A DNA stretch of 64,000 bases from assembly GCA_023409535.1 (NCBI GenBank), contig JAEYGZ010000034.1:124001-188000 (forward strand), in the 5' to 3' direction. The DNA is from Bacillota bacterium. Lineage in GTDB: Bacteria > Bacillota > Clostridia > Lachnospirales > Lachnospiraceae. The notes under the pieces are model-generated. The model had not been told where the DNA came from and searched no databases. It saw only the letters and a program-made list of their open reading frames with translations. Position 1 is the first letter of the stretch. The number at the start of each line of letters is the position of its first letter. Positions 41,742-51,285 of this stretch are shown here, one piece after another. Both the position numbers and the translations under genes were made by a program.

Positions 41742-44162
41742 TCAAAAGATAATATCGGTCGGTTCTCCCGTATAAGTAACCATACGTACATATGTGTCCT
41801 GGGGAGAGTGCAGGGTAATATGCATTTGTTGTGTTTCCGGCATTCCGGAGTAATTGCCTTGCCGGACTCCGAGGCGCAGAGTATTGGTTGCATCCTCCCA
41901 TTCGAAGGGTAAAAGAGCGTAACCACCTTTTTCGTACGCGTAGCCATCACCGGCATCCATGTACAGCGAGAATTTGCCGTTTGCACCTGCGTATACATCA
42001 ATGTTTAATTTTTCGGGGGTGTATTCAGCAGTGCTTTGCAATTCGTCCGGGGCAGAGGGAATAATTGCCCCCGCAGCTGCAAATAGTGGCAAGGTGCTGA
42101 TATCCGCCTCTACGGTAACTGTTTGGTTGCCTTCATAATACCGGTTGGTGTCTATAAGGTAAAAGCCCGCACCTTTGGGTAACCAGCAGGGCCACTGTAG
42201 GGAGGCGTTCAATTTTTTACCACCGGGGGCATAGTACATAGGGCTTAACACCGGACACACCAGAAGCTGTGGTCCAAACATATATTCATCCGTCATGTCA
42301 TGTGCCCGCTCATCCTGCGGGTAATCATACTGCAGACTGCGCATTATGCTTTGGCCACGCAGGCAGGCTGCCCCTGCCAAGGAGTATGTATATGGTAAAA
42401 ATTTGTAACGAAGGCGGATAGCCGATACCAATGCATCATAGAACGGGACCTCAGGTGTGTTTTCAAAAAACCATGGTTCCCGTGGGGTATCAGTTCCATG
42501 GGAGCGGAAGATGGGCAGAAATGCCCCGTTTTGCATCCAACGCACATATAATTCCCGGTAACCCGGATCCTCAACACCTTTTTCAAAATCACCTGCCCAC
42601 GACCAGACGGGCGGTTCTTTTCTGTTAACAGCAAAGCCTCCGATATCTTCACAAATGTAGGGTATGCCGCAAAGTGACATGTTCAAAAGCTCAGCTAACT
42701 GGGTGCGGTAGTTTTCCCATGTGGCCGATATATCTCCCGACCAGTGAATAACACCGTAACGCTGCTCACCCGGGTATACACTGCGGGTAAGAATGGGTAC
42801 CCGCTTCTCGGGCAGGACCTTGCGAGTGTTATCATAGAGTCCGCCGCAATGGGCGAGGGAGTACAGGTTCGCCTTTTGGGACCCCAAAAATCGTTTGTGT
42901 GCTCCACCAATTGCTTCGCTCCGGGTCACATCATCCAGCAGGGTTTGCCGGCTTGGTTCGAAGCCCTGAAAAGGCTCGCTTGCATCCGCCCACCATGCGT
43001 CGATTCCTGCAGACAGCAGTTCGCGGCGGCATTGTTCAAAAAACAATGTGCGTGCGTCTTCGTTGAATGCGTCATAGGTTAAATAATCCCCCAGCAGGTA
43101 ACCTGCCTCGGCCATCTCGGTGTGGTCGCGCGATCCGGGAAAACATCCCGGCCAGACTGCCATCATAAAGTTCAAATCCATATTGTGAAGGGCTTGTACG
43201 GCCTTTGAAAGGTCCGGCCATCGGGTTTTATCCAGTTCCTTGCTTCCCCAGTAGGGATCCACCCAGGTTTTCCAATCCTGAACAAGAGCATCGCATGGAA
43301 TGCTGCGATGGCGGAATTGTCTTCCCGTCTCCACCAGCTCTTCCTGGGTATGAAAGCGCTCTTTAGAAAAAACATATCCAAATGTCCACAAGGGCAGCAT
43401 GGTTGGGTGCCCCGTTAAGCAGGCAAGCATACTTTCCATTTCATCATAATTTTCGCCGTTTAGCATATATACATCCAGTTGGGCGGCACTATCCAGTGTG
43501 ACAGTAATATCCTCTTCGCCGCTTTCAAATTTCATCAGGCAGCCGCAGTCAAATAACAAGCCGCATGCCTTGGGGGTTGCAAAAAATGGCATGGGGGTTT
43601 TAAGCAGGGTATGATACAAATACTGTGTAGTTCCCCGGTAGTTATAAATACCTTTTTCATGCTGGCCAAGACCATAGACAGCTTCGTTTTTTTCAGTCAC
43701 AAAACGCAGGGATACTTCATTTGTAGTGCCACAGGCAGCAGCCTGCCAGTTTTGCACATGGAGTTGGGGAAAGCCCCCCCAGACACCGCCATTGGTTGTT
43801 GTGTATTCCGGCTTACCTCCGCTCCACGAATAACATTGTTCTTCTTTTGGAGTGAATAATGCATGGTCCCAATCATACAGCCAGGTGCTGCCGCGCCAGA
43901 AGCGAAGGTGAAAACCTTCTTTTTTTATTTCTACCCGTAGCTGTCCATAGATAAGGCAGACTGTGCTGTCGGTTTCATCCACATGAATAGTCCCCTCAGC
44001 CGATGCTTTTACCAGGTTCATTCGAGACACATCCTCTGCATTACCGCCCTTAGGAACAAAAAGGGCTCGCAGCACCCCGTTACCATATGGGTAAAGGTGC
44101 AGAATAAAATCAGAATACATTAAATCAAGCGATGTTCTATTACTAGTCCAATCAAGATACAC
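41742..44162 (-). CDS. Glycoside hydrolase family 31
   Basis: An 806-residue GH31 enzyme without a signal peptide, so intracellular. It has the N-terminal sandwich (about 1-230), then the (beta/alpha)8 barrel with the nucleophile segment AWWADASEPF near 395 and the acid/base segment HWSGDISATWE near 485, then C-terminal sandwiches. GH31 members remove terminal alpha-glucose or alpha-xylose; the unusual WADASEPF (for the common WxDMNEP) points to an alpha-xylosidase or sulfoquinovosidase-like subgroup rather than maltase. The start is taken as GTG 44162, since GGGAGG lies seven bases upstream; an in-frame ATG at 44177 overlaps that site. Divergent from the ABC importer and probably co-controlled by the FadR-type regulator. 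Confidence 0.9.
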   Translation of the reverse strand: MYLDWTSNRTSLDLMYSDFILHLYPYGNGVLRALFVPKGGNAEDVSRMNLVKASAEGTIHVDETDSTVCLIYGQLRVEIKKEGFHLRFWRGSTWLYDWDHALFTPKEEQCYSWSGGKPEYTTTNGGVWGGFPQLHVQNWQAAACGTTNEVSLRFVTEKNEAVYGLGQHEKGIYNYRGTTQYLYHTLLKTPMPFFATPKACGLLFDCGCLMKFESGEEDITVTLDSAAQLDVYMLNGENYDEMESMLACLTGHPTMLPLWTFGYVFSKERFHTQEELVETGRQFRHRSIPCDALVQDWKTWVDPYWGSKELDKTRWPDLSKAVQALHNMDLNFMMAVWPGCFPGSRDHTEMAEAGYLLGDYLTYDAFNEDARTLFFEQCRRELLSAGIDAWWADASEPFQGFEPSRQTLLDDVTRSEAIGGAHKRFLGSQKANLYSLAHCGGLYDNTRKVLPEKRVPILTRSVYPGEQRYGVIHWSGDISATWENYRTQLAELLNMSLCGIPYICEDIGGFAVNRKEPPVWSWAGDFEKGVEDPGYRELYVRWMQNGAFLPIFRSHGTDTPREPWFFENTPEVPFYDALVSAIRLRYKFLPYTYSLAGAACLRGQSIMRSLQYDYPQDERAHDMTDEYMFGPQLLVCPVLSPMYYAPGGKKLNASLQWPCWLPKGAGFYLIDTNRYYEGNQTVTVEADISTLPLFAAAGAIIPSAPDELQSTAEYTPEKLNIDVYAGANGKFSLYMDAGDGYAYEKGGYALLPFEWEDATNTLRLGVRQGNYSGMPETQQMHITLHSPQDTYVRMVTYTGEPTDIIF

Positions 44163-44210
44163 GGCGTTTCCTCCCATTTTTGTATAAATTGTATATTTTT
44201 TAATCTGCTA

Positions 44211-44363
44211 TTGACAGCTACTTGTCAAAATGTTAACATGTAGTCAGACAACATTTTGACAAGTAAGTGCAAATACAACTATATAATGGCATAATGATTG
44301 TAAAAGGTCAATAGTTTATTCTTAATAATCTTGCTAATTATCAATAAGTAGTCAGACAACATT
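44211..44363. promoter_or_regulatory. Symmetric divergent promoter with FadR-type operators
   Basis: ACTTGTCAAAATGTT (44220-44234) and its reverse complement (44250-44264) form a perfect 15-base palindrome. Each arm contains a TTGACA that reads outward (44256-44261 on plus, 44223-44228 on minus), giving -35 boxes for both divergent units; TATATA/TATAAT near 44280-44287 serves plus. Between the arms lies GTAGTCAGACAACATT (44240-44255), repeated exactly at 44348-44363. GTCAGAC is a typical GntR/FadR half-site pair, so the regulator at 47882 is the likely ligand. Confidence 0.75.
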
Positions 44364-44425
44364 AATCTGGATTATTATGTTTTGTCATTATGTATCGTCA
44401 GATAATCCGAATGGAGGAAACAACA

Positions 44426-45343
44426 TTGAAAGAACTTCGAGTAAAACGTACATTAGACAAATTGACACCGATTATTATGCTCTTGCCGGTGGCGGTTGGC
44501 GTGTTTTTGGTGCAAGTGATTCCCTCGCTTAAGTCTATTTGGATGAGTTTTTTTGACAAATCGCTGTTAAGGCGGGAAGAGCCCTTTATTGGCTTTGGAA
44601 ATTACATAGAACTCCTTAGCAAGCCGGTAATTTACAAGGTCATGCTGAACACCATTGTTTTTGCGCTGCTTTCTCTTGTAATAGCAGGTTCTTTTGCCAT
44701 GCTGGTGGCAGTACACCTGAATAAAAGGTATCCTGGCCGTGCTTTTTTTCGCGCTATATTCCTCACACCATGGGTAACTCCTCCCCTGGTCACATCCATG
44801 ATATGGAAATTGATCGTAAGTGAATCTTTCAGCCCTATCAATGCCTTGCTGCTGAAGATCGGTTTAATTAGCAGACCGTTGAATTTCCTTGGACAAACAG
44901 ATACTTTTTTAGGTGTTTTTTCTGTGCCGATGCTCACAATCATCATTATTAACGTCTGGGCTATTTTTCCCTTCATGATGGTGATGTTCCTGGCGGGATT
45001 GCAAACGATACCTGAAGAGATGTATGAGGCGGCTATGGTGGACGGCGCAACTAAGCGGCAGCAATTTTTCCACATAACTCTGCCATCTATTGTTCCGGTT
45101 ATCTCTACATCAATTTTACTGCAGGGTATCTGGCAATTCAGCAGCTTTAATATTAGCTATATGGTCACAAAGGGCGGGCCGCTCAATTTGACAGAGGTGA
45201 TGGCGGTTCGTGTTTACTCGGAGGCGTTCGTTAATTTTAGGTATGGATATGCGGCATCCACCAGCGTCATTATGTTGCTGATGGTGTTGATACCAGCCGG
45301 CTTTTACCTACATAAAAACCTCAAATCAAACATGATAGATTAA
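44426..45343 (+). CDS. Sugar ABC transporter permease (MalF/UgpA type)
   Basis: A 305-residue permease of the CUT1 family with six helices. The EAA loop reads EEMYEAAMVDGATKRQQFFH near 200, followed by ITLPSIVPV. The start is probably TTG 44426, which has GGAGG eight bases upstream; ATGs at 44411 and 44390 have no site of their own. First gene of a divergent operon from GH31; GC-rich block. Confidence 0.92.
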   Translation: MKELRVKRTLDKLTPIIMLLPVAVGVFLVQVIPSLKSIWMSFFDKSLLRREEPFIGFGNYIELLSKPVIYKVMLNTIVFALLSLVIAGSFAMLVAVHLNKRYPGRAFFRAIFLTPWVTPPLVTSMIWKLIVSESFSPINALLLKIGLISRPLNFLGQTDTFLGVFSVPMLTIIIINVWAIFPFMMVMFLAGLQTIPEEMYEAAMVDGATKRQQFFHITLPSIVPVISTSILLQGIWQFSSFNISYMVTKGGPLNLTEVMAVRVYSEAFVNFRYGYAASTSVIMLLMVLIPAGFYLHKNLKSNMID

Positions 45344-45363
45344 ACAAGGAGGCAACAAACCCT

Positions 45364-46209
45364 ATGAAAAGAAAATGGTCCCTCGAGAGTGTTCGACACT
45401 ATCTCATTATGATGCTTGTAAGCGTGTTTGTGTTATTACCCTACTATTGGATGGTAACCATGTCATTGAAGCCGGCATCGGAGATTATGATGTCACCCCC
45501 CACACTTTTCCCAACAAAGATACAATTTGACAACTATATCACGGTATGGTCAATGCTGCCTTTGTTCACGTATATGCGAAATTCCCTGTTTGTTTCGGGT
45601 GTGACAACCATTATTTGCATCCTGTCGGCCTCCCTTTGCGGGTACAGCCTCAGCCGGTTCTCAGTGCACAAGATGCAAAAAGTTACGATTACCATGATAT
45701 TATTCGCTCAACTTATTCCCGGATTTTTGCCGATGATCGCCCTGTATTTCACTATCTTTAAAATGGGCCTGACAAATACCTATCTGGGACTAATCATAGC
45801 GTATACCATGTGGGGCATGCCTTTTTGTACGCTTATGATGCGCAGCTACTTCACCACGGCTATTCCTATCTCGTTGGAGGAGAGCGCTAAGATAGACGGT
45901 TGCTCTCGTATAGGGATTTTTATACGCATTGCCATGCCCCTGGCGTTGCCTGGTCTTGTCGGTACAGCTATTTTTTCTTTCATCCTGGCATGGAATGAAT
46001 TCGTATGGGCCAGCATTATCTTATCGGACGGAGCGCTGAAACCACTCTCCGTAGGTGTGTATGATTTTGTCGGACAGTATGGGGCTAACGCCAACGTTGC
46101 CCTAACGGTTACGACCGGTGTAATTATTACCCTGCCTGTCGTGCTGGTCTTTGCGTTCCTGCAAAAGTATCTGGTAAGCGGTCTTACAGCCGGAGCTGTA
46201 AAAGGATAA
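45364..46209 (+). CDS. Sugar ABC transporter permease (MalG/UgpE type)
   Basis: A 281-residue partner permease with six helices. The EAA loop reads LEESAKIDGCSRIGIFIRIA near 175, followed by MPLALPGL. It lies 20 bases after the first permease, with AAGGAGG upstream. No ATPase gene is present in this operon; as in many Firmicutes a shared MsmK-type ATPase encoded elsewhere would energise it (inference). Confidence 0.94.
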   Translation: MKRKWSLESVRHYLIMMLVSVFVLLPYYWMVTMSLKPASEIMMSPPTLFPTKIQFDNYITVWSMLPLFTYMRNSLFVSGVTTIICILSASLCGYSLSRFSVHKMQKVTITMILFAQLIPGFLPMIALYFTIFKMGLTNTYLGLIIAYTMWGMPFCTLMMRSYFTTAIPISLEESAKIDGCSRIGIFIRIAMPLALPGLVGTAIFSFILAWNEFVWASIILSDGALKPLSVGVYDFVGQYGANANVALTVTTGVIITLPVVLVFAFLQKYLVSGLTAGAVKG

Positions 46210-46303
46210 GTGTACCGCTATAATATAAACCGGAAATATATCATTAGTTAAGGAGGGAAAAGTTTTATATTTTATGAAAAAATGTTATTATAAGGAGGAG
46301 AAA

Positions 46304-47680
46304 ATGAAATCACTATTAAGAGAAACTAGTAAGTTTAAGACCTTTCGCCGTTTTATTGTCATCGGACTGGTGCTGATCCAAATACTCATCCTTGCCGCTT
46401 GCGGTAAGAGAGAAAATACGGATACTTCAGGTACGCCGTCTGCCGCACCCACTCAGTCAGCCAAGGGAGATCGTGAGATCACGTTTTGGCTGAATAAATA
46501 CGGCGGTGATCCGGCACTTCAGGATGCTATCCTTACTGAATTGACGAACGAATTTTATGAGAAGACGGGTATACGTGTTAAATATAGCATCATCGACTGG
46601 GACCAGTCCTTGACTAAGCTTACACTTGCCTCTACCGGTGGAGAATGCCCGGATGTATATGATATTTATTTTACTGCTTCACTGCTGCAAATGGGCGACG
46701 GTAAATATGGACCTGCTGAAATTGACGATGTAATAGCCGATCTTGGCGCTGACAACTATTCTGAAGCAGGCAAGTCAGAGGTTTATCATGACGGACACTG
46801 GTACGGTGTTCCCTGGCGTGCCGACACCCGTATCCTGTTATATAACAAGGAGTATTTTAAAGAAGCCGGCATTGAAGCTCCGCCCAAGAACTGGGATGAA
46901 CTGATGAACTTTGCTGACCGTCTGACCGTACGTGATAATGCAGGTAATATCGAACGTTCAGGCCTGTTGTGGAATGTTGGTAACGGCCGGTTTGACCAGA
47001 CTTGGAAGTGTCTGCTGGAAGGTGCGGGCGGCTCTATTTTGAGCGAAGATTATACAAAAGCAGCCTTTAACAGTGATGCCGGACGCGATACGCTTGCTAT
47101 GATGCGCAGACCCATTGATGAGTATAATGTGATGCCCGCTACCTGCATTGATCCTTCCTTTGACCCTATTGCCGAATTCATGGCCGGTAAAGCTGCTATG
47201 GTTCTTGGCGTGGGCTCAAGCGTAAAGCGTAATATTGCTACCATGGCTCCTCAAATAGTCGATGCCGTGGGCGGAGCGGTTATCCCCAGCAAAGACGGCA
47301 CCGGCAACTCGTCTGTTGCCTCAGCTGCTTCCTTCGCCCTGATGCGTGGTTCCAAGGATCCCGAGGCTGCAAAAGAATTTTTACGCTTTTTGGGCAGCAC
47401 CGAGATAATGACCCGATGGACTACCACCATCAATATGCTGAACTGCAATGAAGCTGTTATGGCTGACCCTTATTTTAGTGAAGACGAATGGCTTAGTGTG
47501 TTTGGTGAACAGATGAAACTGGCGGGACCGATGGATCAGCCTGTGGCTAGTTTCAGTCAGATGGATGCTTGGCCGAACGGACCCTTGCCTAAACTGGTTA
47601 CCGATGTAATGGCTGGTGTGGATATCCAGACTGCTATTGAAGAGGCTGAAGCTGGTGTTAATAAACTTTTGAGCGAATAA
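46304..47680 (+). CDS. Sugar ABC transporter substrate-binding lipoprotein (SBP_bac_1)
   Basis: A 458-residue extracellular binding protein. The signal peptide ends at lipobox LAACG near 33. The SBP_bac_1 fold then begins EITFWLNKYGGDPALQ; WYGVPWRADTRILLYNKEYF near 165 and PPKNWDELMNFA are family features. ATG 46304 follows AAGGAGGAG. It should bind an oligosaccharide released from plant glycans and processed inside by GH31 or GH94. A terminator follows. Confidence 0.92.
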   Translation: MKSLLRETSKFKTFRRFIVIGLVLIQILILAACGKRENTDTSGTPSAAPTQSAKGDREITFWLNKYGGDPALQDAILTELTNEFYEKTGIRVKYSIIDWDQSLTKLTLASTGGECPDVYDIYFTASLLQMGDGKYGPAEIDDVIADLGADNYSEAGKSEVYHDGHWYGVPWRADTRILLYNKEYFKEAGIEAPPKNWDELMNFADRLTVRDNAGNIERSGLLWNVGNGRFDQTWKCLLEGAGGSILSEDYTKAAFNSDAGRDTLAMMRRPIDEYNVMPATCIDPSFDPIAEFMAGKAAMVLGVGSSVKRNIATMAPQIVDAVGGAVIPSKDGTGNSSVASAASFALMRGSKDPEAAKEFLRFLGSTEIMTRWTTTINMLNCNEAVMADPYFSEDEWLSVFGEQMKLAGPMDQPVASFSQMDAWPNGPLPKLVTDVMAGVDIQTAIEEAEAGVNKLLSE

Positions 47681-47698
47681 ACGAATTATATCATAATT

Positions 47699-47730
47699 GG
47701 ACACCGGTCGCTTCGGGGCCGGTGTCTTAT
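47699..47730 (+). terminator. Hairpin after the binding-protein gene
   Basis: GACACCGG pairs with CCGGTGTC around CGCTTCGGGG, followed by TTATCC. GC-rich stem with a weak T-run. Confidence 0.75.
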
Positions 47731-47881
47731 CCTCCGTTTGTGAGAGATTTTATTTTGATTAATAAAGCTTTACCGCAAGGGGAGAGGATTTATATCAAGA
47801 CAAAATAAGAACATGGTTGAATTAACAGGTTCAGGCATTGAACCAATGCCCTATATATTATGATCATTTAAGGAGAGAACT

Positions 47882-48556
47882 ATGGCAAATGGAACCTATC
47901 TTTCAGAAAAAGTTGCCGAGCAGCTTATGCAGTATATTATCAATAACAACTTGAAAGCAGGCGATAAGCTGCCCAACGAATTTACCCTTGCTGAGAATTT
48001 GGGTATCGGGCGTAGCACCTTGCGCGAAGGCATACGATCACTTGTCAGCCGCAATATCCTGCAAACCCAGCGAGGCGCAGGTACTTTTGTGGCTAAAGAA
48101 AATGTTGGCGTGAGTGATGACCCGTTAGGATTTGCCTTTATTGAAGATAAACAGCGGCTTGCCCGTGACTTAATGGAAATCAGACTAATGATTGAACCAC
48201 GCATTGCCGCAATGGCAGCCAAAAATGCAAATAGGCAGGAGATAGAGCGAATTACACGCCTGGCGGAAGAAACAGAAGACATTATTCTTTCCGGACAAAA
48301 TCATATAGAGAAGGATGTAGAATTTCATTCCCAAATTGCGATAGCCAGCAAAAATCTGATCGCACCAACCTTACTTCCGATTATTCAAAATTCTATTTCT
48401 TTATTTATTGATGTTACTGCAAGCCAGCTGCGGCGTGAAACTATAGATACCCACCGATCCATTGTACAGGCCATCCAGAGGCATGACGAAATAGCGGCTT
48501 CCGATGCTGTCTACCTGCATCTCATTTACAACCGGCAGATTATATTTGCAAAATAA
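47882..48556 (+). CDS. FadR-type GntR regulator (FCD domain)
   Basis: A 224-residue regulator. The winged helix holds GDKLPNEFTLAENLGIGRST then LREGIRSLVSRNILQ (about 22-60); the FCD domain has the metal-type residues RLMIEPRIAAMAAKN, DVEFHSQIA and a late HRSIVQAI. It probably binds a sugar acid. The GTAGTCAGACAAC sites in the divergent promoter at 44240 and 44348 are its likely operators. AAGGAGAG precedes the ATG. Confidence 0.92.
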   Translation: MANGTYLSEKVAEQLMQYIINNNLKAGDKLPNEFTLAENLGIGRSTLREGIRSLVSRNILQTQRGAGTFVAKENVGVSDDPLGFAFIEDKQRLARDLMEIRLMIEPRIAAMAAKNANRQEIERITRLAEETEDIILSGQNHIEKDVEFHSQIAIASKNLIAPTLLPIIQNSISLFIDVTASQLRRETIDTHRSIVQAIQRHDEIAASDAVYLHLIYNRQIIFAK

Positions 48557-48661
48557 ACGTAAACCCTTGTAAGATCGATTTTGTATAAATGGTATGAGAT
48601 GTTATTACATTCGATAGTGCCGGAATAATTAAATTTAAAACAGTGTTATGACAACAGAGGA

Positions 48662-48703
48662 GCATCTTGTGAGCTTATGTATACTGAAAAAGCTTCAAGA
48701 TGC
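48662..48703 (+). promoter_or_regulatory. Stem-loop in the leader of the GH94-like gene
   Basis: GCATCTTG (48662-48669) pairs with CAAGATGC (48696-48703) and AGCTT with AAGCT inside it. There is no T-run. It ends about 50 bases before the ribosome site, so it is an operator or RNA-structure candidate. Confidence 0.45.
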
Positions 48704-48759
48704 CTTTGCCACATAGATATAAGGGGTTTTTGAAAAGTATTTATAGAAAAGGGGAAATT

Positions 48760-51147
48760 ATGACAAGAGCGACATCAAATAATGAATATTATGAGTTGGA
48801 CAGTCCAACGGTCATGCCGAAAGCTTGCGGTTTTTTATGGAATGAAAAAATGATGATTCAAGTAAATTGCCGAGGATATGCCGTGGCTCAATTCATGCAG
48901 CCGGAGCCTGCAAAGTACTCGCATGCTCCAAATCTTGAGGCTAAAACCTTCATGCAGCCGGAACAGCCTTATTATGCACATCACCCTGGGCGTTACGTGT
49001 ATGTAAAGGATGAAGAGGTTGGCAGGATTTTCTCTGCACCACATGAACCTGTCCGCGTTTTGCCTGATGAATTTAAGTTTTCTGTAGGCAAAAGTGATAT
49101 TAAATGGAAGACGGTAAAGGATGGAATTCAGATAGAGATGTGCCTAAGCCTTCCAAAAGAGGATACGCTGGAGCTTTGGCGGATAAAAGTAAGAAACCTT
49201 TCACGAGAAAAGAGAAAAATTAGCATATATCCATATTTTACAGTAGGTTATATGTCCTGGATGAATCAGGAAGGTGAATATAACGATGATTTACAAGCGA
49301 TTGTATGCTCCTCTGTTACACCTTATCAGAAGTATAAAGATTATTTTACGATTAAGGAGTTTAGAGATAAAACATTTTTACTGGCAGAAAAGAGACCTGT
49401 TGCCTGGGAGGTCAATCAGGAAAGGTTTGAAGGAGAGGGGGGAATTACGCTCCCTGCGGCAATCATGAAGGACGAATTGGCGAATGGGGATGCACGTTAT
49501 GAAATGCCTCTCTGTGTTCTTCAATACAGGTTAAATATGAATCCGGGCGACGAAAAGGAATATAGGTTTATATTCGGTCCGGCTAAAGATGAGGAAGAAA
49601 TCAGATGTATACGCAAGAAGTATTTTATCGATAAAGAGATATCCGGTGAAGATGGCTTCAAATTAGCGGAAGCAGAATATTCCAAATACATTGCAGAAGG
49701 CAAGGGCTGCATCCATATAAAAACGCCGGATGCGGATCTGGACAATTTTGTGAATCACTGGCTGCCCCGGCAGCTATATTACCATGGTAAGACAAACCGT
49801 CTTTCCACCGACCCGCAGACGCGTAATTATCTCCAGGATAATATGGGAATGAGTTATATAAAACCGGAAACAACCCGAAATGCTTTTTTAATTGCATTAG
49901 GACAGCAGCATGAAAATGGAGCCATGCCGGACGGTATCAAATTACATAAGGATGCGGAATTAAAATATATTAATCAAGTTCCTCATACAGATCACTGTGT
50001 ATGGTTACCGATTTGTCTAAGTGCTTATTTGGATGAAACGGATGATTATGGAATACTGAATGAAGTAATTCAATTTGCGGAAGGAAGGGAAACAGCTACA
50101 GTTTATGAACATATCAACCGTGGGATGAACTGGCTCATTCATGACAGGGATGAGCGAGGGTTGAATTTTATAAACCAGGGTGACTGGTGTGACCCGATGA
50201 ATATGGTGGGCTACAAAGGGAAAGGTGTCTCCGGATGGTTAACCTTAGCTACTGCATATGCGTTATCCCTCTGGTCCGACCTGTGTGAAAAAGGCGGATG
50301 GATCGATGAAGCCAAGGGCTTCAGAGCAGAAGCAGAAAAAACAAATGAAAATGTAAATAAATATCTGTGGGATGGAGAGTGGTATGCACGCGGAATCACG
50401 GACGAGAATGTACCATTTGGCATAAGCAAAGATAAGGAAGGCAGTATTTATATCAATCCGCAGGGCTGGGCTTTGTTGAGCGGGGCTGCAGACGAAGCGA
50501 AGAAAGAGTCGCTGCTGAGATCGGTGCAAGAGAAACTGGAAACACCATATGGTGTTGAAAAGCTGGCACCGGCATATACTTTCATGCGCGAGGATGTGGG
50601 CAGATTAACTCAGAAATATCCCGGATCGGCTGAAAACGGTGCTGTCTATAATCATGCCGCAGCATTTTATATCTTTGCTCTTTATTCCAAAGGGGAAAAG
50701 GAAAATGCGTACCGGCTGTTAAGGAAAATGCTTCCGGGACCGGATATTGATGATGTTGTTCAAAGAGGCCAATTACCTGTATTTATTCCCAATTACTACC
50801 GTGGCGCTTACAGGCAAATTCCAAGAACTGCCGGAAGATCAAGTCATTTATTTAACACAGGGACAGTTTCCTGGTTTTACCGCTGCCTTATTGATGGGCT
50901 TTTCGGTCTCAAAGGGAATAGAGAAGGGCTCATTATTAAGCCGCAGCTCCCTTCTGACTGGCATGAGGTTGAAGTTAAACGTATTTTCAGAGGCGCAGAA
51001 TTGAATATAGAGATTAAAATAGTATCTGGCATCCATGATATGGAAGTGTATGTCGATGAAGTTCTGCTGGAGGATGGAGTGATCAGGAATATTAAACCGG
51101 GTATGCAGTATAAGGTGCTGGTGAAAATTCCATCCTCGGATCAATAG
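48760..51147 (+). CDS. GH94-like glycoside phosphorylase
   Basis: A 795-residue protein of the cellobiose/chitobiose phosphorylase clan. The N-terminal beta-sandwich (about 1-300) is followed by an (alpha/alpha)6 barrel. In the barrel NFINQGDWCDPMNMVG near 470 takes the place of the GDWNDGLNxxG motif with the catalytic Asp, followed by KGKGVSGWL in the position of the phosphate-site GxGES. The changes (Cys-Asp-Pro for Asn-Asp-Gly, Val for Glu) set it apart from standard cellobiose phosphorylases. Expected reaction: phosphate cleavage of a beta-linked disaccharide. The ATG at 48760 follows AAGGGGAAA. It lies after the regulator and before a sugar-acid-type dehydratase, suggesting an aldobionic-acid-like substrate. 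Confidence 0.85.
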   Translation: MTRATSNNEYYELDSPTVMPKACGFLWNEKMMIQVNCRGYAVAQFMQPEPAKYSHAPNLEAKTFMQPEQPYYAHHPGRYVYVKDEEVGRIFSAPHEPVRVLPDEFKFSVGKSDIKWKTVKDGIQIEMCLSLPKEDTLELWRIKVRNLSREKRKISIYPYFTVGYMSWMNQEGEYNDDLQAIVCSSVTPYQKYKDYFTIKEFRDKTFLLAEKRPVAWEVNQERFEGEGGITLPAAIMKDELANGDARYEMPLCVLQYRLNMNPGDEKEYRFIFGPAKDEEEIRCIRKKYFIDKEISGEDGFKLAEAEYSKYIAEGKGCIHIKTPDADLDNFVNHWLPRQLYYHGKTNRLSTDPQTRNYLQDNMGMSYIKPETTRNAFLIALGQQHENGAMPDGIKLHKDAELKYINQVPHTDHCVWLPICLSAYLDETDDYGILNEVIQFAEGRETATVYEHINRGMNWLIHDRDERGLNFINQGDWCDPMNMVGYKGKGVSGWLTLATAYALSLWSDLCEKGGWIDEAKGFRAEAEKTNENVNKYLWDGEWYARGITDENVPFGISKDKEGSIYINPQGWALLSGAADEAKKESLLRSVQEKLETPYGVEKLAPAYTFMREDVGRLTQKYPGSAENGAVYNHAAAFYIFALYSKGEKENAYRLLRKMLPGPDIDDVVQRGQLPVFIPNYYRGAYRQIPRTAGRSSHLFNTGTVSWFYRCLIDGLFGLKGNREGLIIKPQLPSDWHEVEVKRIFRGAELNIEIKIVSGIHDMEVYVDEVLLEDGVIRNIKPGMQYKVLVKIPSSDQ

Positions 51148-51285
51148 ATATTCTTGTATCGAAAGGCTTATGATAAGAAGGTCGTATATTTTGTGTTGCT
51201 GACATCATTCTAGGGGGTGAGGCAGGATTTAGAGAGACAACGTAATTTACTTGCTTAATACTATAATAAAAGAGGAAGGAATAAT

